DNA of 10,170 nucleotides from Thermoleophilaceae bacterium. GTDB lineage: Bacteria; Actinomycetota; Thermoleophilia; Solirubrobacterales; Thermoleophilaceae. The DNA is taken from contig JACCZP010000222.1 of assembly GCA_013695885.1 (NCBI GenBank), positions 1-10,170 on the forward strand. Reading direction: 5' to 3'. A program made the position numbers and the translations under genes. This document shows, piece after piece, positions 1 through 5,754 of this stretch. Numbering within the stretch: the first letter of the stretch is position 1; each line of letters begins with the position of its first letter. The notes under the pieces were generated by a model. It had not been told where the DNA came from. It was given only the letters and a program-made list of their open reading frames with translations, and did no database searches.

Positions 1-80
1 GTGACCGAGCGGGTGCCCTCCATCCCCAGCCGCACGAGGGGAAGCCCGTTGTGTACGCGGGTCTCTTCCACGGAGATCAC
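1..80 (-). CDS. N-terminal fragment of an unidentified protein, possibly M16-family peptidase
   Basis: Reading leftwards from a GTG at 80-78 gives 26 open codons up to the window edge. The fragment contains the stretch VHNGLPLVRLGMEGTRSV. This resembles the first strand of M16 (insulinase/processing peptidase-like) proteins, which often open with a short beta strand, an NGL motif and a run ending in RSV or ESV before the HxxEH zinc site. The zinc site would lie outside the window, so the family call is tentative. A second GTG three codons in (71-69) is an alternative start. No clear Shine-Dalgarno sequence precedes either start. A 14-bp perfect palindrome (79-92) abuts and partly overlaps the first GTG. 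The gene is co-directional with the glycosyltransferase gene upstream, 174 bp away. Confidence 0.45.
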   Translation of the reverse strand, partial: MISVEETRVHNGLPLVRLGMEGTRSV

Positions 81-92
81 CGTCTAGACGGT
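79..92. repeat. 14-bp perfect palindrome at the start of the left-edge gene
   Basis: ACCGTCTAGACGGT is its own reverse complement. It overlaps the first two bases of the proposed GTG start of the left-edge fragment. It could be a regulator operator or a small hairpin over the start codon. A 6-bp palindrome GGTACC overlaps its right end (90-95). No function is proven. Confidence 0.4.
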
Positions 93-254
93 ACCGAGCC
101 GAGGTCAAGCCTCCCGGTGGCCCGGCCGATGCACTGCGAGCCTGCATCGACTCGGGAGACAAGCTCGCGCCGGCCAAGCGCAGGGCCTGCGTCGTGCGCG
201 CGCCACGCGCGTCGGGCCGCTAGCGCCCCGACGGCCCGGTCCGGCCGCCGCACG
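81..254. other. Intergenic region between the glycosyltransferase and the left-edge gene
   Basis: No convincing coding sequence was found on either strand. It holds a near-perfect 24-bp palindrome (210-233) close to the end of the glycosyltransferase gene and the 14-bp palindrome at 79-92. If the left-edge gene has its own promoter it should lie here, but I do not see clear -35/-10 boxes. Confidence 0.5.
210..233 (-). terminator. Hairpin after the six-gene leftward cluster, possible terminator
   Basis: CGTCGGG and CCCGACG form a 7-bp stem around a 10-base centre that is itself almost self-complementary; the whole 24 bp is palindromic except for one mismatched pair. It begins about 20 nt beyond the stop codon of the family 2 glycosyltransferase. 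No T-tract follows it on the minus strand, so it is not a classic intrinsic terminator, although high-GC actinobacteria often have T-poor terminators. Confidence 0.4.
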
Positions 255-1043
255 TCACTCCGCCGGGACGAGCCCGCACGCGTCCGCGAGGTCGCGAGCC
301 AGGCCGCGCGCGGCGCGACCGTCGGTGCGCGCCGAGGTGATCACCCGCACCGCCAGCGGGCGCTCGATGGTCACGCCGTGGTTGCGCAGCGCCTGCTCGA
401 GCCGTTCGTCCTCGAGGTCGGACCCGGCCGGGAGACCACCCACCGCGGCGTAGATGGACGCCGTCACCGCCATCGACGCGCCGCTGAACTGCCAGTGCTC
501 GGCGCGGCGTCGCTCCTTCGGGTCGGCCAGCAGGCGTGCATGGCGCTCGCGGCTCCGCTCGAGGTGGCGCGCGACCACTCCCAAGGGCAGCAGGTCACGT
601 TCCCGCGGGCAGAGCTCGATGCGTCCGCCGATGGCGTGCGCCCCGCGGGCTGCGACCGCCAGCTGCGCAGAGAGCCAGTCGGGCGCCACACGCGAGTCGG
701 CGTCGGTCGTGGCGATCAGGCCCTCCGGGCTTCCCACGGCGTGCAGGCGTGCGCACGCCGTGTTCATCCCGAGCGCCCGGGCGGGACCGGAGCCCCGACC
801 GGACCCGTCGAGGAGGAGCAGTCCAAGCGCGGGATGATGCTCGGCCACGGCGCGGGCGCGCGCAGCGGTGGCGTCGGTGCAGGCGTCGAGCACCAGCAGC
901 ACCTCGTAGTCGCAAGGGTCGACCCCCACCTGCGTGGCCAGCGCGTCGAGGCAGGCGCCTACGCGTGCCTCCTCGTTGCGGGCGGGGACGACCACGCACG
1001 CGCGCAGGCGCGGATCGGGCGGCGGCGGCACGAGAGCGCTCAC
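255..1043 (-). CDS. Family 2 glycosyltransferase (soluble, GT-A fold)
   Basis: This 262-residue protein transfers a sugar from a nucleotide-sugar donor to an unknown acceptor. The N-terminus carries the GT2 opening VVVPARNEE (residues 17-25), a strand LVLDACTDAT (51-60) with Asp residues for nucleotide binding, the metal-binding DAD (114-116), and a late LEDERLEQAL block (210-219) of the kind that carries the catalytic base in GT2 enzymes. No membrane segment or signal peptide is evident, so it should be cytosolic or peripheral. It starts at GTG 1043-1041, which overlaps the TGA of the FAD reductase by 4 nt (GTGA). No strong Shine-Dalgarno precedes it, so translation probably depends on coupling. 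The C-terminal run SARTDGRAARGLA (237-249) recalls GT2 proteins that I associate with acyl-CoA dehydrogenase/NodS-like clusters. Donor and acceptor cannot be told from the sequence. Confidence 0.9.
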   Translation of the reverse strand: MSALVPPPPDPRLRACVVVPARNEEARVGACLDALATQVGVDPCDYEVLLVLDACTDATAARARAVAEHHPALGLLLLDGSGRGSGPARALGMNTACARLHAVGSPEGLIATTDADSRVAPDWLSAQLAVAARGAHAIGGRIELCPRERDLLPLGVVARHLERSRERHARLLADPKERRRAEHWQFSGASMAVTASIYAAVGGLPAGSDLEDERLEQALRNHGVTIERPLAVRVITSARTDGRAARGLARDLADACGLVPAE

Positions 1044-2218
1044 GGGAGCGGTCGTCCCTGCTCCACGAGCTCCGGGGCCCGCTCGTAGTCCTCGTCGTGC
1101 TCGTGGGTGAGGACCCCGACGCACGTCCCCTGGTAGCCGTACCACGCGGTGAACGATCCGTCCTCGTCGCGATCGAAGCGCACCTCGTCCCACCCGTCGT
1201 CCCAGGAGCAGTACTTGAGCGTCCTCGCTCCGATCACCGACCAGAAGCCGGGCGCCGAGTCCCACCGGGCGTCCTCGCCGGCGAGCGCGCGGCCGGCCAC
1301 CTCGCCGTGGGCCAGCGCGTCGCCCCAGTGCTCGACGCGCAGGCGCCGTCTCGCGGCGGAGTTGAGCGCGCAGGCCACGTCCCCGACGGCGTAGAGCCCG
1401 GGCGTCGCCGTGGCCATGGCGGCGTCCACCGCCACCCCGCCCTGCTCGAGCGCGAGGCCGGCGCCTGCCGCCAGCTCGGTTCGGCCCGCCACGCCCACGG
1501 CGCAGAGCACGAGGTCGGCCTCCACGCGGTCGCCTCCGGCCACGGTCACCGCGAAGCCTCCGTCGGTGCGCTCGATGCCCTCGACGCCGGCGCCCATGCG
1601 GGCGTCGACGCCGCCGTCGGCGAGCCAGCAGGCGAGCTCCGAGCCCACGTCCTCGCCGAGGCGCCCGGCCTGGGGCGCGTCCTCGTCGCTCACCAGCGTC
1701 ACCGAGGCGCCCAGCATGGACAGCGATGCCGCCGCCTCGCAGCCGATGAACCCCGACCCGATCACGGTGACGCGGCGGCCAGGAGCGCCGACCTCGCGCA
1801 GCCGATGCGAGCTCTCCACCGTGCGGACGAGCACCACGTCCGGGTCGTCGCCTCCCGGCACCGGTAGCCGCCGTGGCTCGGAGCCGGTGGCGATCACGCA
1901 CGCCGCGAACGGGACCTGCTCGCCGCCGTCGGTCACCACCAGGCGGCGCTCCGGATCGATCCCGGTCACCCGCACGCCGGTGCGGAGCTCGATCTCGCGC
2001 TCCACGAAGAACGAGTCCGCTTCGATCGGGAGGTCCGCGACGTCCATCTCGCTACGGAGGAGCTCCTTTGTCAGTGGCGGCCGGAGGTAGGGAGCATGCG
2101 GCTCGCCGGCGAGGATAGTGACCGGGGCGGTGCCGCCCGCGTCGCGGTAGGAGCGGGCCGTGGAGAGTCCCGCTGGGCCTCCGCCCACGATCGCGATGCG
2201 CCCTCCCGGGTCGCTCAC
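1040..2218 (-). CDS. NAD(P)H/FAD-dependent oxidoreductase, ferredoxin-reductase-like
   Basis: This 392-residue flavoprotein is of the Pyr_redox_2 type seen in rhodocoxin, putidaredoxin and other ferredoxin reductases. Visible parts in order are the FAD-binding GGGPAG (residues 12-17), the RPPLTKE block (46-52) typical of ferredoxin reductases, ATG (110-112), a second dinucleotide fold GSGFIGCE (154-161) for NAD(P)H, the FAD-contacting YAVGDVA (276-282), then a reductase C-terminal domain containing EHWGDA. There is no CxxxxC redox disulfide, so it is not a disulfide reductase. It would pass electrons from NAD(P)H to a ferredoxin or other acceptor, but no ferredoxin gene lies in the window. 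The GTG start (2218-2216) overlaps the methyltransferase TGA as GTGA and has no evident Shine-Dalgarno, so coupling is likely. It sits inside the methyltransferase/GT2 operon, suggesting a redox step in that pathway. Its acceptor is unknown. Confidence 0.92.
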   Translation of the reverse strand: MSDPGGRIAIVGGGPAGLSTARSYRDAGGTAPVTILAGEPHAPYLRPPLTKELLRSEMDVADLPIEADSFFVEREIELRTGVRVTGIDPERRLVVTDGGEQVPFAACVIATGSEPRRLPVPGGDDPDVVLVRTVESSHRLREVGAPGRRVTVIGSGFIGCEAAASLSMLGASVTLVSDEDAPQAGRLGEDVGSELACWLADGGVDARMGAGVEGIERTDGGFAVTVAGGDRVEADLVLCAVGVAGRTELAAGAGLALEQGGVAVDAAMATATPGLYAVGDVACALNSAARRRLRVEHWGDALAHGEVAGRALAGEDARWDSAPGFWSVIGARTLKYCSWDDGWDEVRFDRDEDGSFTAWYGYQGTCVGVLTHEHDEDYERAPELVEQGRPLP

Positions 2219-2793
2219 GCCGGGCGGTCGAAGCGGTCGATCCGGTAGCGCTCCTGCATCTCGCTCACCGCGTGCTCGAGACCCCGCAGCGACGAGGCGA
2301 GCAGATCGTGCACCTCGTCGCCCTGGAGGGGATAGGTCTCGGTGCGCGGGCGCCAGTGCACCGCGAGCAGGCTACCGCCCGGCCGCAGCGCAGCCTCGAG
2401 GCCTCCGAGCATCTCCAGGAGCAGGTCACGGCCGAAGTAGTAGAGGACCTCCGAGCAGACGATGAGGTCGAAGGAGCCCTGCGGCATCTCCGCCGCCACG
2501 TCGCGCATCTCGAGCGACACGCCGGAAGCCCCGGCCAGTCGCTCTCGTGCCTGCTCGAGCGCTCGCTCGGAGACGTCCACCCCGACGAGCTCCTCACACC
2601 ACGGGGCGAGCATGGCGGTGAAGACCCCGATCGAGCACCCGACCTCGAGCGCACGGTCGAACCGGCGCGCGCCGAGGGCGGCCAGCGTGTGCCGGTACTT
2701 CTCGCGCTCGTACTCGCTGGTCTCGAAGCTCCACGGGTCGTCGGCGCGCCGGTAGAGGTCGCGGAAGTAGTCGGGCTCGAGGCGCGCGGTCAC
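2215..2793 (-). CDS. Class I SAM-dependent methyltransferase, NodS-like
   Basis: This 192-residue protein is a small Rossmann-fold methyltransferase. It shows an N-terminal block with DPW (19-21) and SEYEREKY (26-33), motif I EVGCSIGVFT (50-59), the acidic end of strand 2 at D73, a SEVLYYF block (114-120), and VHW (145-147) before the last strands. This combination resembles NodS, the rhizobial enzyme that N-methylates the de-N-acetylated terminal glucosamine of Nod factor backbones, and its broader bacterial relatives of unknown substrate. An amino-sugar acceptor is therefore plausible but not shown. It starts at GTG 2793-2791, overlapping the TGA of the acyl-CoA dehydrogenase-like gene by 4 nt; a GAGGAG about 11 nt upstream, inside that gene, can serve as Shine-Dalgarno. 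Its own TGA overlaps the next start in the same way. Class I methyltransferase is near certain; NodS-like is likely. Confidence 0.92.
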   Translation of the reverse strand: MTARLEPDYFRDLYRRADDPWSFETSEYEREKYRHTLAALGARRFDRALEVGCSIGVFTAMLAPWCEELVGVDVSERALEQARERLAGASGVSLEMRDVAAEMPQGSFDLIVCSEVLYYFGRDLLLEMLGGLEAALRPGGSLLAVHWRPRTETYPLQGDEVHDLLASSLRGLEHAVSEMQERYRIDRFDRPA

Positions 2794-3938
2794 GGGCGCC
2801 TGCGCTCCTCGATGGCCGCGCGGCCGGTGCGGGCCACCAGCGGGTCGAGCCGGTGCTGGAGCAGGAAGACCTCGAGATCGCGCCGTGCGCGGTCGAGCGA
2901 ACCGCCGGTCACGAACGGCCGCGACCCGGCGGCCCGGGCGCCTTCGTCGAGGATGAGCCGGCAGGCCCGGGCCACCTCCTCGCGCAGCGACACCGACAGC
3001 GCGGTGGTGGGGGCATCGGGGTCGCGCTCGCAGAGCGTCGCGGCGTGCTCGAGCCAGGCGTCGATCGTGCCGCGGGCGGCGACGATCCGCCCCGCCGCGA
3101 GCGCCGGCGCCTCGCCCGGGTCGGGCGCGCCGGCGAGGAGGTCGAGCGCAGCTTCGGCAGCGGTATCGGCGATCCCCGCCCAGGACGCCGCAGTGCGGAT
3201 CGCGTCGCGGCCGAACCACGGCTCGCGACCAAGCTCGCCGGGTATCCCCAGCACCGCGAGCACCGCGGCCCCGTCGAAGGCCACGCGGTGGCTCTCCGAG
3301 GCTCTCATCCCGGCGCCGCGGTACCAGCCGCGGTCCACCTGAACGCCGGAGGAGAGGTCGACGTAGGCGAGCACCGGCGGCCCCGGCTCGTCGCCCCGGG
3401 CCAGGACGAGCGCGCGGTTGAGGCCGCCGGCGCCCGAGCAGAGCACCTTCACGCCCTCGAGTGCCAGGCCTCCGGCGGTCCCCACCACCCTCGCCGGCTC
3501 TCCCTCTTCGGGCCGGGGGTCGGCGCCCCACACGCCGAGCCGCCGCGCCCCGCGCGCCACTGCGGCCAGCTCATCGGAGCGCAGCGGCTCCGGCGCGGCC
3601 GCGGCCAGCCGCTCCACGGCGTTCAGGTGCCCGTCGTAGATGCGCCCCACCGAGCCGTCGGCCCGCGCCACCATCCGCACCGCGCTCCACTCGGCCACGA
3701 AGGGCACGGCTCGCGTGCCGTCGGCGCCAGGGACGGTGAGGCCCAGGGCGCCGGCCTGCTCGAGGCGATCGAAGGCCTGCTCGGGGAAGGCTGGCCGGCG
3801 GTCGCGCTCCGCGGCTCCTCGGGCGATCTCTGCGGCGGCGCGCCCGAGCGTCTCGAGGACGGCCGAGCCGGGACGCGGTGCCGCGCGTGCGTCGGCGCGG
3901 TCGATGCTCGGGCTGGACGGGGGGGAGGACACGGTCAC
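2790..3938 (-). CDS. Acyl-CoA dehydrogenase-like flavoprotein
   Basis: This 382-residue protein is close to the usual acyl-CoA dehydrogenase length but divergent. The first 25 residues are Pro/Ser/Ala-rich and probably disordered. A helical N-terminal domain follows with FPEQAFDRLEQAGALGLTVP (51-70) and then DGSVGRIYDGHLN (94-106), matching the FAD-site region of the family. A beta middle domain (about 130-220) and a helical C-terminal domain follow. The C-terminal DLEVFLLQHRLDP (354-366) resembles the end of acyl-CoA dehydrogenase relatives that I recall beside NodS-like methyltransferases. The usual C-terminal family signature and catalytic glutamate cannot be placed by eye, so it may oxidise something other than a fatty acyl-CoA. 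The start is GTG 3938-3936, with a second GTG two codons later; no clear Shine-Dalgarno is seen. A TACCCT lies 4 nt upstream, too close for a confident leaderless promoter. Its TGA overlaps the next GTG. Confidence 0.83.
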   Translation of the reverse strand: MTVSSPPSSPSIDRADARAAPRPGSAVLETLGRAAAEIARGAAERDRRPAFPEQAFDRLEQAGALGLTVPGADGTRAVPFVAEWSAVRMVARADGSVGRIYDGHLNAVERLAAAAPEPLRSDELAAVARGARRLGVWGADPRPEEGEPARVVGTAGGLALEGVKVLCSGAGGLNRALVLARGDEPGPPVLAYVDLSSGVQVDRGWYRGAGMRASESHRVAFDGAAVLAVLGIPGELGREPWFGRDAIRTAASWAGIADTAAEAALDLLAGAPDPGEAPALAAGRIVAARGTIDAWLEHAATLCERDPDAPTTALSVSLREEVARACRLILDEGARAAGSRPFVTGGSLDRARRDLEVFLLQHRLDPLVARTGRAAIEERRRP

Positions 3939-3989
3939 GCCGAGGGTATGCCCGCCCGCGGACCCGGGGAATCGCCGGCGCGGAGTCCC

Positions 3990-5714
3990 CTACCGCGGCC
4001 GGCAGCGCGCGAGCCGTCGCACCGCCACCACCGGCCCTGGACGCTCGTAGGCGCCGGGCAGGTAGTTGAACGAGAGGTCGAAGTTGAAGGGGACGGGCTC
4101 CGCTCCAGGCCGGTAGGGCGAGAAGCCGGCCACCTCCCGCGACTCGCGGTCGAGTCGGCCGTAGTAGGCGCGCGCGCCGGGGCTCCCGTCCTTCAGCCCG
4201 CGTTCGCGCTGATGGCTTCCCGTGACCACCCAGCAGTAGCCGCCGCGGCGATAGGTCTCGATCATTCCCGCGGAGAGCCGGCGCGTGTAGCCCTGGAACG
4301 GTCGCTTGACCGGGTAGCGCTCGAAGCGCTCGGGCCCGACGCGGCCGTCCGCGCCGAAGAAGCCCTGCGGCAGGAAGGGCTCGACCACCACCCGCGATCC
4401 GGCCGGCACCTCCGCGAACAGCCACTCCCGCGCCTGCGCCCGAGTGTCGGCGCGGGAGAGGACCACGTCGGAGCGGATGGTCTCGAACAGGCCCTGAGCC
4501 ACGAGGACGGCCCCCACGCCGGCGAGGGCGAGGCCCCGCCGGCCGCCGGAGACCGACAGACGGTCGGCGAGCCGGGTGGCGGCGTACCCGGCGAGCACGG
4601 CGAGCGCCGGGTAGGCGGGGAGGAGCCACCGGCCGAAGAAGCGCGCCTGGGCACCGAGGAAGAGGAACAGGAGGACGGGGAAGGCCACGAGCAGCAGGGC
4701 GCGGCGCCAGTCCTCACGTAGGAGGAGCACCCCGCCGGCGAGCGCGGCCAGGGCCGGAAGCACGCCGAAGCCCCAGGAGAGGGTCCAGAGGTAGTAGAGC
4801 CAGCCCGGCACCTCCTCCTGACCGAGCTTGGCGAAGGCGCCGGCCTGCTCGCCCTGTCCCTGTACCTCGTCGAGGAACTGGTCCAGCTCGAGGAGTGCGA
4901 ACGGGTTGAGGACGAAGAACGCGACGACGAAGGCGACGCCCGCGAGGACGAGGCCGCTCGCAGCCCGGGCCAGCGTGCCCTCGGAGCGCCACCGCGCGAG
5001 CGCGGCGAGGCCGACCACGGCGAGCATCGCGCCGGCCGTGTACTTCGTCGCGGTGGCCACCCCCACCGCCGCTCCGGCGAGCACGAAGTCGAGCCACCGG
5101 CCGCGCTCGACCACGCTCAGGCTCGCCACGAGGGCGACGGCGATCGGGGCGAGGGTGACCACGTCGTTCAGCGCCTGCTTCGAGTAGAAGGCGGGCAGGA
5201 ACGCGAAGGCGATCAGCGCTGCCGCCACGAGCCCGGCGCCCGCTCCGGCGAAGCGCCGTCCCGCCAGGTAGACGAGGCCGACGACCAGCGTGCCGATCGC
5301 CGCCACGGTCACGCGCGCGGTTAGGTAGACGGCCGTGGGGTCCTCCAGGAAGGCGCGGCGCAAGCCGCTCGAGCCGAACGGCCAGCCCTCGAGGAAGCGC
5401 ACCCGGAAGACGGCGTGGAGCAGGTAGGTGAGCGCGGGCGGGTTCTCGAAGTAGCCGGGGTTCAGCGAGCCGGCGAACATCTCCACCGCGCGAGGCACGA
5501 AGTGGAGCTCCTCGTCGGCGTTGTAGGCCCAGGGAAGCCCGTGGTCGATCCCCCACAGACGCACGCCCAGGGCGGCGAGCAAGATCCCCGCGAGCACGAG
5601 CGCGACGACCGCGGGCCTGGGTCCCGAGCTCTCGTGGTCTCGCGGGCCGAGCGTCCCGGCACGCAGGGCGCCGGCCGCTCCGGACGCCGTGGCCGTCGCG
5701 GGAGCGGCGGCCAT
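3990..5714 (-). CDS. GT-C membrane glycosyltransferase (ArnT/PMT-like, GT39 type), paralogue 1
   Basis: This 574-residue polytopic membrane protein has roughly ten to eleven hydrophobic segments between residues 35 and about 415, followed by a soluble C-terminal region. The first external loop carries NADEELHF, with the D67-E68 pair in the place of the catalytic/metal acid of GT-C enzymes, and then NPGYFENPPALTYL. Such enzymes use a polyprenyl-phosphate sugar and act on the outer face of the membrane; the acceptor may be protein, lipid or glycan. The neighbouring gene (5755-7512) is a clear paralogue, sharing the DE loop, FGRWLLPAYP and a C-terminal YRPGAEP...FDLS block. I chose ATG 5714, which has GGAG 11 nt upstream; an in-frame GTG at 5744 would add ten residues. 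It lies 40 bp after the paralogue and 51 bp before the acyl-CoA dehydrogenase-like gene, so cotranscription is likely. Confidence 0.88.
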   Translation of the reverse strand: MAAAPATATASGAAGALRAGTLGPRDHESSGPRPAVVALVLAGILLAALGVRLWGIDHGLPWAYNADEELHFVPRAVEMFAGSLNPGYFENPPALTYLLHAVFRVRFLEGWPFGSSGLRRAFLEDPTAVYLTARVTVAAIGTLVVGLVYLAGRRFAGAGAGLVAAALIAFAFLPAFYSKQALNDVVTLAPIAVALVASLSVVERGRWLDFVLAGAAVGVATATKYTAGAMLAVVGLAALARWRSEGTLARAASGLVLAGVAFVVAFFVLNPFALLELDQFLDEVQGQGEQAGAFAKLGQEEVPGWLYYLWTLSWGFGVLPALAALAGGVLLLREDWRRALLLVAFPVLLFLFLGAQARFFGRWLLPAYPALAVLAGYAATRLADRLSVSGGRRGLALAGVGAVLVAQGLFETIRSDVVLSRADTRAQAREWLFAEVPAGSRVVVEPFLPQGFFGADGRVGPERFERYPVKRPFQGYTRRLSAGMIETYRRGGYCWVVTGSHQRERGLKDGSPGARAYYGRLDRESREVAGFSPYRPGAEPVPFNFDLSFNYLPGAYERPGPVVAVRRLARCRPR

Positions 5715-5754
5715 CAGGACGCCGACTCCGCCACCCGAGCGCACGGCGCGCTCG

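Noticed and set aside
131..223. Short plus-strand peptide ending at TAG 221-223, with protein-like composition (ALRACIDSGDKLAPAKRR)
   Set aside because: No ATG, GTG or TTG start opens this frame after its upstream stop at 2-4, and no homologue is recognisable. It could be a gene remnant, but nothing supports that beyond impression.
51..1088. Plus-strand open frames over the GT2 gene
   Set aside because: They are opposite a gene with clear GT2 motifs, and their translations are compositionally biased and motif-free.
3939..3989. Terminator or promoter in the 51-bp gap before the acyl-CoA dehydrogenase-like gene
   Set aside because: Only a weak 5-bp stem and a TACCCT box 4 nt from the start codon are visible. 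Neither is strong enough to divide the operon with confidence.
2853..4721. A 622-codon plus-strand open frame
   Set aside because: It runs antisense across three well-supported genes, its translation has no recognisable domain, and long antisense frames are expected at this GC content.
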